From the NCBI RefSeq assembly GCF_018143015.1, contig NC_054751.1, forward strand, positions 27,076,783 to 27,140,782: 64,000 nt of DNA, in the 5' to 3' direction. Each line of letters opens with the position of its first letter. Within the stretch, counting starts at the first letter, position 1. This document shows, piece by piece, positions 22,001 to 34,000 of this stretch. This DNA comes from Lytechinus variegatus (lineage: Eukaryota; Echinodermata; Echinoidea; Temnopleuroida; Toxopneustidae). Under the pieces are notes generated by a model, which saw only the letters and a list, made by a program, of their open reading frames with translations, was not told the DNA's origin and did not search any database. Position numbers and translations under genes: made by a program.

Positions 22001-25000
22001 TGGGCACAGACTGGAACCTCAAAAAACAAAAAGTTCTCTCCTTCTAAGACTAAGTTCTAGGCCTATCCCCGTCTCGATCGGCCATTTTTGTTATGAATTG
22101 TAACAAAATGGCCGATCGAGACGGGGGTAGAAGAAGAGAACTTTTCGTTTTTTGAGGTTTCAGTCTGTGCCCAGATGTCAGAAAAACTGCAACTCGTTAG
22201 ACCATCATCCATATAATCGTGGTAAGTGCTTGATTTCTGTTTTAACAATTTATTTGGAGAATTATTTTGACCATACTTCACGCTTGTCAGGTGAGTATGC
22301 CAAATTGCACGTACGATCCTGGGCTCCCGACCGCTACGCGGCCGGGCGCCCCCTGGGTTAGCCTACCGCCGGCTTTAGCCGGGTACGGTACCGTACGTTA
22401 CCGGTCCTAAGGACAGGGAGCTCCGCTGCGAAGTTCTCGAGCTCAAGAATCCAATCAGATCAAAAATTGGAAATAAATAGCAGTTTTTGCCTCGTTGATT
22501 ATGCCTTGATTGGTAGATAAGACCTGGGGGCGTTTCCAAATGTAGCTGTCTGTTGCGAGGCGTTTTTATTTTTTATTTCTCCTCGTATTTCGTAAAATTA
22601 ACTGGCTCGCGATTGTGCAGCCGCCATTTAATAAGCCTAGGGCGTTAATATTTTAATGCAAATCCCACCGACAGGGCTCATTGATTTTTTGTATTTATTT
22701 CATACTGGACCAAAGTAAAGATTTCTAGATCTATCTAGATCTAGTAGGCCCCCTACCGTATTCCTTTTTTGCCTGAAAGTGAAATGGATCTGCTCCAAAA
22801 CAGGAAAAATAAACTGATATAGAAGTGAAAAGGAAATACAAACAAAAGTGAAATGCACCAAAACAGGAAAAAGAAACTGAAATAAAAGTGAAAAGGAAAT
22901 ACAAAAAAACAGTGACTTGCTTCAGCTGTCGCGCAAATTACTCCCACTTCCATGGTTTATCCGAACTTAATACAGAAATTTATGGCCATTGAGTAGAGAT
23001 CAAGTTAGAACTTTGGTCTCTGTAATTGGCGAGTGGAGCCAACACCGAGTTCAGCAGAACAACCATAACAGAGATCAAAGCTTTTGTTTTGGTCTACGTG
23101 GGTCTTAACGAGTAACGTTAAACTTCAGCTATGCACCACTCTATATCGGGCGGCGAAATCAAGTGGTTTTCGGAAAACATGGTGGGATTTTGTATAAGTG
23201 AGTTTTGTGATATTTTCTTCTTGGTTATAAATGTTCTTTAAGAATGTTTGCCACAAATTAGTGAAAGATAATTTGTTAAAATTTGTTTTTATCGTTAGTA
23301 AACAAAGTGCGTAGCTTTGGGTCCCCCATCATACAATTCTGCCAAATAGTCACTCGTTCACAATAACAAATTAGTTAGGCCAATACACAAGCATAATCTT
23401 GCATTTAAAGATAAAATTGATCTGTAATCTATATTCATAAAGCAAACTGCTTTCTTTCCAATCTTTTACTATCAATAAACAATATCATACATGAATTCCT
23501 TAAATGAACAATTCATATTAAGATACAATCATAATGAAAAAGACAATTTTCAATTGTTCAAAAAGTCTTATAATGCAACTGCATGCTTATCAAATGGTAT
23601 ATACCGGTACCATATCAGGATCCCAAAAAATTTAAGTTCGATTTTAAGTCTAAGTATAATTCCAAAATGTCAAAAGATTATGAAAAATTGACTGTTATAT
23701 CTACAAGTCAATAATATCTTTTATCAAATTTCTCCTATAAAAAGGGGTAGGCCTACTGGTGAGGAAATATTCCAATCTCTAATTCACTTTGAAATCATTA
23801 ATAACATGAGTGCTCAAGGGAAACTACAAGTAATTAATGGTTGAATGCATGCATATTGCATTGAATTTATACTCAATAATCACTATACCTCAAACTATGC
23901 TATCAGAATATAACACATTATAGGCCTACAGATATACAGTGCATCCCACAAAAATAAATCGAGATTTAGCAATGATTTGTCATAACTCAATCATAAAAAC
24001 AATAGACAAATGACCTACATGTACATGTACCAATGTAAAGCTTAGAATCTCCTCTTTTATCTGAAATTTCTTAGATTATTCCTCATTCACGCATGAGTGA
24101 GCAAAAACAATTTGAAGAAACGATACCCAAAACTCATTTGGCAGGGGGTATCTGAACCTCAAAAAGAAAACCACATGCCTGAAAAGGTAGATATCTGCTC
24201 TTTTACTTGATGCCATAATCACAGAAATGGTCAAGAAGTAAAAAAGTTCTGTTCCCTTTAAAACAATGCTTGTATCTCCATAATTTCATTAAATAAACGC
24301 ATGTTTTACAAAAGACTTAATGTATGTATGGCTGATCGTCAACAAAACAGAGCGTCGAGTGAGTCTGGAAGTTAGCCTGTAAAACCTCTTCGTTTTATGA
24401 AATTCTAGCCTTATTTCAAATACCCAGAACTCTGTTATTTCTTGGCCATTTTTTGTAATTGAGGTTTCAAATTAAAGAGCAGATATTGAACTTTAAATTT
24501 TTTTTTCTTTTTAAAACCCTGATACAGCCCGCCAAGTGACTTTTCGGTATCCCCTCTTCAAATTGTTTTTGCTCACTCATGTGTGCATGAGAGATAATCT
24601 AAGTGATTTTAAATATAAGAGGAGATTCTAAGCTTTACAATGGTAGGTCATTTGTCTATTTTATTTGTAATTAAGTTATGATAAATCATCGATAAATTTT
24701 TTCGGTTTCGTTTTTTTGTGGGACGCACTGTATATACATGTTCTATACATTCACCCAGATTTAACTCAACACATAAAATCATAATGTCCACGAATTCCAA
24801 GGCTATTATTTTATAGAATAATTGGGCTGCCAATACTTATCGCAAACGGTCGAACTGCGTTGAACTTTCATGAGTTCACCAAGTGTTGTGATCGACTTTA
24901 AAGTGCTGATGACCGATGAACAAACATGACGTTGACAATGCCATGTCCACACAGTTCCACAAAATGGCTGTCTAAATTGTGGAGATGTAGACTGGTCTCG

Positions 25001-28000
25001 CTAGAGGGCTTAAATGTTGTCAACCAAGGCTTGGTGTCTACCAGGACAACTGGAGTAAGGAATAATTGAGGATGAACGGAAACAAGCAGAAACTGAAGCC
25101 TAGCTCATCCATAAACGACAGCTGTTAAAAATATTACAGAACCAAACATAATCATGACAACTGCCTACTATCCCTAACTCTATATTAATGGAACATAAAT
25201 AATTTCATTACAAAATGACAAATTGAATACTCATTGTGTCCTTGGAAATAACCTTGAATATATATCAAAGTGTCAGTTTAAATATTGTAATTTCCACAAA
25301 TCAGTGATTCAAAATCCATCCTATCCTCGGATTATACAATTGTCAAAATCATATTTCATTTCATTTCATTTATTTGTCCGCTAAACGGATAATTGTATAA
25401 CTTGACAATTCTTGCAACAAACATAAAATTCACAGAATAACATAACAATGAACATACCAGTAACATAATAACATGAACATGAACATAATCATCGTGATTG
25501 TACTGAGTTATAAAATACATGGAATGTGTACATAAATTAAAATAGATGACTTTGGCGACAAAGCTATTGAGCATTTATTTATTTATTCAGCTATTTATTC
25601 ATTCATTTATTGGTTGATTATATTCTTAAAGTTTTTATGGTATAAACGTTGTGAATATATATTATGTATTAAACATTATTTATTTTCTTCATTCTGAAAG
25701 TGATATAATTAAAGCTGTAGCTAAATCTTGGTTTTACATCTTCCTTCTTTCAAGTTAAGACGTGCGGGCGGGGGGGGGGGGGGGTAGAGAGACATAAAGG
25801 GGACATACCTTCCCAACTTTCTCATCCCTAAAACTCTACAATTATTATCGACATGTAAGTTGCGGAGTTGTCTGCTGCATTTTCTCTTTGTTTCTACAAA
25901 TAAACCATACTCCTTATTCTACTGTATTTCATTGACAACTCTTATGGAGAAAGGGACAAACGAATTAATGCGGCGACTGGTTCTTGCTTTTACAGATATC
26001 AGTCTTCGTCCGCTTCTTAATTGAACATACTGGCTATTCAGGGGGTGGGTTTGATCAGACATAATGGAGAGAGCTTTCGAAAGTACTCTTTCTTTCTTTA
26101 CAGATTTCATCTAGATCAACAGTGTTATTCATTATTTTGCTGGCTTGCTTAACAAGTCTTCTAAGCTTTATTTTATCTCTCTGTTTTGCATTATTAAACC
26201 AGATGATTGAATCAAAAGTAATAATACTCTGGATGATCGACTGGTAAAATAGATACAAGATCCTATCATTTACGTGGAAGTACTTTAACTTTCTGAGGAA
26301 ATATAACCGTTGATTGCATTTGGTCAAAGTGCATTTTGACTTTGCATCCCACGACAGTTTACTGTCGATTTCCGTTCCTAAGTATCTATAGCATTCAACA
26401 TTGTCAATAACATCACCATTTATATGTACTGGTCTATCAGTTGGTTCAAATGATTTCTTTTGCCTGAAGTCGAAGACAATTTCTTTTGTCTTCTTGGAGT
26501 TAACGAGTAAACAGTTTGCTTTACACCAATTTTCGAACGTATAGATAGTATCCATATAATCCAATTCATTTTCATTTTCAATTAATCCGACTATCACCGT
26601 ATCATCTGCATATTTAAGTATGTGAGTAGATGGGTTATATGATTTACAGTCGTTGGTGTATAGGGTGAAAAGGGTCGCAGAGAGAACACACCCTTGTGGA
26701 GTACCAATGGTTGTCGTAATTTCATCAGAGAGAATGCCGTTGACCCTAACTTTCTGTGTCCTTTCATGGAGGAAATCATGAAGCCACATTATAAGAGATG
26801 GCTGAACATCTAGATTTTCTAATTTTTCCAGGAGTATATGGGGTTCTATAGTATTAAATGCTGATGAGAAATCTATAAAGGTTGCTCTAGCATAACATCG
26901 TGCCTTATCTAAGTGTTCATATAACAAATTTGTCAAGGTTAGGACTGCATCAGTAACGGAGCGTTTTGTCTTATAAGCAAACTGGTTTGCATCAAGAAGC
27001 GGGAGAACTGAACGTGTTAGTTTTGCAAGTACCAGTCTTTCTAAGCTCTTCATAACAACTGAAGTCAGCGCGATGGGGCGAAAGTCGCTATTCGTGTTGG
27101 GGCGATTGTTCTTGGGTACTGGTGTAACTATGGACGCTTTCCAACAGCGAGGTATTCTTCTTTCTGTAATCGACATCTGAAATATCTTAGAGTATGGGAC
27201 GGCGAGTTGGGATGAGCATTTCTTTACAACTCGTCCATTTACGCCGTCAGGCCCCGATGATTTTCGTGGGTTAATGAACTTAAACTGCTTACGAACGTCC
27301 GATTCGTTGATCACAAAGTGTTCGCCGTCATCAATTCGATTAAGTAACAATGTTAATTGATTGTTGAGTTCTTCCTGGTGTTCTTGGTTTTCAAACCGGC
27401 AAAAGAAAGAGTTCAGTTCATTCGCTTTTTCTTTTGCATTTTCTTCGTGCTCAAAACAATTATCATGCGTTTTACTTGAATAGTCCGTCATTACTTCTAA
27501 ACATCTCCATGCGTTCCTAGGATCATTAGTCATGAAACACTGCTCTAGCTTTTCTCCGTATTCTCGTTTTGCTTCGTTAACTTGTCTTTTTATTTCTCTG
27601 GACAGTTCTTTCACTCGATCATGATTTCCATTCTTGAATTCTTTTCTCTTTTCCTTCATGGTTGCTTTATTCTTCTATTAAACCAAGGCTTGCCATTCGG
27701 ATAGACTTTAATTTCTTTAGATTGGATATGTAGGTCTTCACAAAATGTAACATAACTGTTTATTGTATCGGTTAACTGATGTATGTCATCACACATTTCA
27801 TGAAACATGTCCCAATCAGTGATATCAAATGCAGTTTGAAGCATTTCACTCGATTCACTGTCCCACACTTTCATTACCCTTTTAATTGGCTTTTCGCGTT
27901 TAATCTTTTGTTTGTACCTTGGCATGAGAAAAACAGTATGATGGTCTGATGTACCAATTCCAGGCCTAATAAGAGACTTATATGCATCTCCGACTGAACA

Positions 28001-31000
28001 ATAGCATTTGTCCAAAATGTTCTCTCCCCTTGTTGCTGTATCAACATATTGGTGATAGTGGGGTAAAACAGTTTCTAAGTCACAATGATTAAAATCGCCT
28101 AATATTATAACAGGGGCGTCAGCTGACCTTATTCCGAGTTCATTCACTTTTTCCTGTATAATTTGCTTAGCGTTTTCCTTATCTGAGCTAGGAGGTATAT
28201 AAACTAAGAGAAGATATACCTGGGGAAATTCTCTTGGCAGATAAAATGGACGAAATGAAACACTCATGAGTTCAATATCTTTGGAAGAAATATTCGATAT
28301 GTTCGTAATATTGCTGCACCATCGTTTATTAACATATACACAGAGCCCACCTCCTTTCGTTTTATTTGTCTCTTGTAGGCAGCGATCTAGTCTCGTGGAG
28401 TAAAAACCATCTATTTCAATGTTATTAGATTGAATGTCTGAACTCAGCCAAGTTTCTGTAATACATATTAGACTCGATGTTCTGTATTCATAATTATAAC
28501 TCACATTTGCTCGTAGTTCGTCTATTTTATTTGTGATTGATCTTACGTTGCTAAGGGTGATAGTGGGTAATGCGGTGCGATGACCTCTTCTCCGGACCCG
28601 CTGTCTGATCCCTCCGCGCTTCCCTCTTCGGCGGGTTTCTGGTGGGGGATCATCTCTTGTTGGTACCCATTCGGGTAGGTTCGGGGGTCGAGTCAATGGC
28701 GAGGGCCTATCGGCGAGATAGAGCAAGAATTCTCTATCATATTGTATATTGGCAGCCGGCAGTCCATTTTGACAGTTTATCTCACAAACAGCACATATAA
28801 CAAGCACAATAAAACATAGCCAGGTGAAGGAGACTTTTCCTGATAACATCCTGGCAAATATACAATTCAACACATCACCAAAAATCCAAATTTTGGGCCA
28901 AAAAACTCAGGAGCAAGAATTAGTAAGTATTGGTCGCTACAGTGCAGCGCCCTCGATATAAATCTAATGGTGTTTTCCTTTAATACAGACAGTTTCATGG
29001 CAAAAACTGCATTAATACACCTAGTGAGTATATTCTCCATTTTTAATTTCAAAGTGCAACTTTCAAACTTGAAATAATTTCTCTTCCAATTTATAAAGAA
29101 ATCCTTGATAACTCTTTCAGGAAAATTACACATGAAATATGGAAAACATATCCTTATTCTTTCTCCATTTCTTCACAGTGAACACTCAGTAAAGTTGTAA
29201 AGAATATCAATCAATTCATCTCTATGAGAAAATGTAGAGTGCCTTTTTCCTCAAAAACTTTTGAGAACCATCGCAAAAAATATCAAGGAAAATAGTATTG
29301 GGAAAAAATCATTATGTACTGACATAAGTCTTCAAATTAAAGGTGAGTTGTGAGGAGCCTTCTCCTGGCCTGAGTGCCTGAGAACATGATGATGCCACAA
29401 GATTTGCAGCGCATCCTAGCTTTTTTTAAAACTACTCTCACAAGCACACTAGTAGGTCATCAATATCACTGGTGTTGCAATCTCAAAATTCTATGGTCGC
29501 GAAAAAGGTCATCTTTGGCGATGTTTTGACAATATTTTCACAATAATTTGTACACTACTGTCGTCGATCTAGACCTTATCCTAAAAAAATTACTCAACCA
29601 GGTAGTTTTAGGTTGCTTTTTCTGTGGGTGTTAACAGATTTTCAAGATATTTTTTATTCTTTATGTGTCTGTGAGCAAAATATGGTAGCGCGCGAATTAT
29701 GGTCGCACCCTCATATTTTTTTCCCCTGTTCCCTGGTATTATTTACATGTTATCTTTGTATACTATTTTATATAACTGACGTACATGTAAATACTTAAAA
29801 TGTATCAGTCCCAGTATGGCTCACATGATTACATATTTAGGCTACATGTACATATCATTCTCTGTTGTATCTGTCTCATTCGTCTATCACAATGATGCTT
29901 ACAATGTATAATGATTATAATAATAATATTTGTAGGGCACTTTGAAACAGCGTAATATAAGCAAATGTTCCATTATTGTGAAAAAAAAATGCAGTGCTAA
30001 TGAATATATATATATTTTTTAGTTCTCATCGCAGAAGTTGTCCATCACTTTTATCCTCGTATGGTGGAGCTCCATAATTACACACCGGCAAGCTCATCCA
30101 CACACAAGATTGAGAACTGGAAATTACTGAACAGGCAAGTATTATCATCTCTCGTTTTCTCTATCTGACTCAGCTAGTGATGTCATGATACAATGAAACA
30201 TGTTCATGTACGACCACTGAGCCAAGATAAGGAAAGTGGCATCAATGAGCAGGTTGGTTGCCGAGGGTGGGGGGCCACTTCCATTGATGAGTGGATACCA
30301 TGCGCGACCATGAGATCCCCATAAAAAGCACCCTAAACACATATTTTTCATATTCTGAAAATGCACCCCTTAACAGGTATTGGCATTTGAAACCCTACCC
30401 TTAACAAGTATTGGAAACAAAACAATACTATTGGCAAGTATTCCCTGAACTGACCCCCTGAACAAGTTCAGTGATATTTCAATTGTTATATCACGGACGT
30501 CGGTCGTCGGTTTTACCTTTCCCTACATCATTCGGTTTAGTAGAGCCCCACTCGCGCAAATCGTACTCCAACCACGTAGTGTTGCCTCAATTAGGGCAGA
30601 AAGTACATCCTTTTTAAAACATTTCTATAGTCTTGATTTTTTATACCCTCGCAAATTTGACTCTAAACACGTAGCTTTCCGATCGAAAATAGATACCATT
30701 TTTTCAGTATTTTAGTGTTTTTGACACCTTATTACGTTACGTACGTAACGTGCCCTATCTTGAAAAAGACATCCTTTTTACTTTTTTTTTTTTTTGTCGC
30801 GCATAGTATCCACTCTTCAATATAAGTGCCCCCCCCCTGGGTTGGTTGTCCTTCATGGACAGAATCCTGTAATACTGTTTCAATGAGGAATACTGTTCAA
30901 GGGAAACCAAACTCATGGGCCTGTATTCTCAAAAGGGGTTTCAGTTGTACCATGGTACAAAACCATAGACAATGTAGATTTCTTGAACTATCGTGCTTCA

Positions 31001-34000
31001 GTTAGGTTCCCTTTGCCAAAAGGGCGCATCTGTAATTGGACTTCTATTGTTTAGTGTACACGATTAAATTATTGTAATTATGTACAAAAATGTCAAATCT
31101 GCATAGTCCATGGTTTTTTGCCATGATACAATGGAAAAGTGCTAAAGCAGGTGGGTGTTTCATAAAGCTGTTCGTAAGTTAAGACCGACTTTAAGAACGA
31201 CTGGTGATCCTTTCTTGTGGTAAATGGTATTTACATTGTCGATAGTTAAGCGCATAAGAAAGGTTCACCAGTCGTTCTTAAAGTCGCTCTTAACTTACGA
31301 ACATCTTTATGAAACGGCCCCCTGGTTTGATTGTATTTCAAGGTATTTAAAGAAAACTTCTGAAAAATGTTAAAAACTGTGATTTTACTTTTCATACAGG
31401 CCTTACTTTCCTCTTCCCCTCCCCCTGCTCTCACAGCATTGAGGATCATAATGATAATAAAAATTCAGTTCTTTTTGCATAACACATAGCCATGCATGTC
31501 CCTATGCACTTGGATGAAATTAGAAAGTAAGTGTTGGACACTGAATTGATTACATGTGAAACAGATACTTTTTTAAGGGAAGTCTTAAACTTATCTAAAT
31601 CATGTATATATCTCATATAATTAGGAAGTCCATTCCTTAAGACAGAAGAGGCATTTCCAAATGAGCGCTTACCGTATGTTTTGGTAACAATGGGAGGAAT
31701 AGCAAACAGCCACTTTGTGCTTGAGCTTAGAGTACCATTAGTCTGATGTAAAGTTAATAGTTTGGTCAAATATGATGGAGCTATCTCATGGAAGCATTCA
31801 TATGCAAAAACTAATAATTTGAAAGAAATACAAGAATGAACAGCAAGCCAATGTAAGTTTCGTAGTACAGGGGTGATTGATTCATATTTTCGAGTCTGAG
31901 TAACTAATCTTGCAGCAGAGTTTTGGATAGTCTGTAGTTTCTTTATTTGTCGCTGTGGTAAACCGAAAATGAAGGTATATAATATATATATATTCAGACT
32001 AGGTGATATATTGAGTTATTTGCGATATATCGAGACATCAGTGATATTTTGCTTTGCTTTGCTAACATTGAAATCAAATATCAACCAGCACTAATTAAAG
32101 GTATTGTTTAACTTTGTGAGCAGCCGATTTAAAAAATTCTCAAACCAAGATGAAACATGTGTACAAGTGCATGTATTAGAACTAATAAACCCTGAAAACA
32201 ACCATTATTGAGAATGAAAAGCTAAAACTACAAGGCAAACCCCGATTTTGTAAATAGGCATCTTATAGACACCTAGATAGTACACATAAGTGTATGGGAT
32301 GAAATTAAGATCGTGTTTCCGGTCACTTTATATTTCAATTTTTGAAGCACTAAATAATAATTTTTTAACGCAATTTTTTCTGGGCTTCATTTTTGTAACA
32401 TATCACAGACACAGGTGATAAGTGTGACCTTCTAGCTCAGATTTTTTTTAAAGTCAAACCAATGTTAACCAATCACTTTAATATCTTTCTCTGACTTTGA
32501 TTTGCAGGAAAGTGTTGGCCAAATTGAATTGCCAAGTACCAGAGAGAGATATCCGTGGTTTGATAACAGCCAAGGCTGGTGCAGCAGAAGTTTTCTTGAT
32601 CAAACTCAGACAAAGAATAGAAGCTTTACATTTGAAAAAGAAGAGTCAGCAAGCTAATAAGGCACAGGTAAAGTGATACTTGTACCTACTTGTAGTTAGT
32701 CCAGAGATGCATTAGTGTAGGTATGATATTGTTTTTCAAAGAAAATTTCCAGAATTATAATGGCAGTATCATGTCTTATCCGTGATACCAGCTTGATTCA
32801 TGAGTAATGAAATACCTTTGTTGCATCAATTTTATTTTTAATCTGGGTGCAAGACTGCAAATCTGTTTAATGTATTATTTTCCAAACGTAGCCACTTCAG
32901 TCATAAAACTGCTCTATCAGCTGGCCCTCAATATCCGATATACATGTACTTTCTTTTTTTTATATGAATATTTACTTGTACCTTCTTACCAATTCAATCC
33001 TAATTTTGTGACCTCTATCTATACTAAATCTCATTTGTACAACATGTAGTTACTGAGCTCAATCTTGTACCCATCATGTGTGTTTGTCACATATTGAATT
33101 GAATGGAATTTATCACCCAATCTTGTTACTATACAATCATCAATGCAACATAAAACCTAGAATTTGGCAATTGGAACCTACAAAATATAGCCACATGGGA
33201 AACGCGATTCGGAAATTTGCCTGAAATGATTAATGAAAAGACGTCTCTGTTTCACAACTTCCAATGAAATATTATGCTTTGGCCTAGTGCCAATATGTAG
33301 GGGAGACGGGGGTGAGTTGGAACATGGGGTAAGTTGAAACATTGTGATTTTCTTTAAAGCCTGTAAAATAAATTTATGAAATACTGCCCTCAATTTATTG
33401 CTATTAATAATACAACAGTGTTGAATTATTATTGCAATTAATTGAAGGCAGTATTGCATAAATTTATTTTACAGGCATTAAAGAAACTTACAATGTTTCA
33501 ACTTACCCCATGTTCCAACTCACCCCCGTCTCCCCTACATATCTAACAAGAAATTTACAAGATATTGACAAGATGTTTAACAAGAAACCTCTGATATTGA
33601 TATTGATACTTTAACATTTGTGGAACCAACTTGCTGTGTAATGTTATGAGAGATGTCACATTCGTGATCCTTTCACTGTTCTATATTGTGTATTTAATTG
33701 TTTTGCCTGTCATTATTGTTCTTTTAATTATTTAAATTGTTCCATTTTTATGAAATATTTGATATACTAATGTATTTTTTTTTCTAGATGTCCCCTGATG
33801 GTTATCTAGATGGGATGGAGGTTGGTTCTGTTCCCGCCAGACCACCAAAAGTTCACAAACCTGGTAAGTTATTCTCCCTTTTTCTAATGGGGCCATTCCT
33901 CTACCACGATCCAAAACCAAAAATATTATGGTATGAACGTTGCAATGAACAATGGAAAATATTATTCTAGTGGGTATAAATTACAAGAGTACATGATCAA

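Larger units (their letters stand above)
19266..22361. mobile_element. 3.1-kb DNA element with long terminal inverted repeats
   Basis: The left end CTAACCCAGGCC and the right end (inverted CTAACCCAGGGG) begin inverted repeats of about 160-170 bp (19266-19435 against 22190-22361), which include CACTTACCA and ATTATATGGAT. The flanks CCTACCG (19259-19265) and CCTACCG (22362-22368) are a perfect 7-bp target duplication. No transposase is visible, so it is non-autonomous. Three other inverted-repeat units lie inside (19810-20032, 20200-21536, 21980-22197). The insertion lies about 40 bp downstream of SPEF1 exon 1. The superfamily is not certain; the duplication length would fit hAT or Mutator relatives. 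Confidence 0.82.
25357..28873 (-). mobile_element. Near-complete LINE, Rex1/CR1-group, antisense in SPEF1 intron 1
   Basis: The minus strand encodes an APE endonuclease frame (28873-27656), an RT frame (27659-26055) and, in another frame, the RT C-terminus (26110-25919: TSRRINSFVPFSIRVVNE). The sequence ends near 25357 in AATAAATGAAATGAAATG, a short-repeat tail of the kind these LINEs carry. TATACAATT occurs just outside both ends (about 25333 and 28857), a tentative target duplication. That would make the second Met (28849) the real start. There are one or two frame changes (27657, about 26100), so it is young but probably not intact. Clade is judged from motif style only. Confidence 0.88.
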
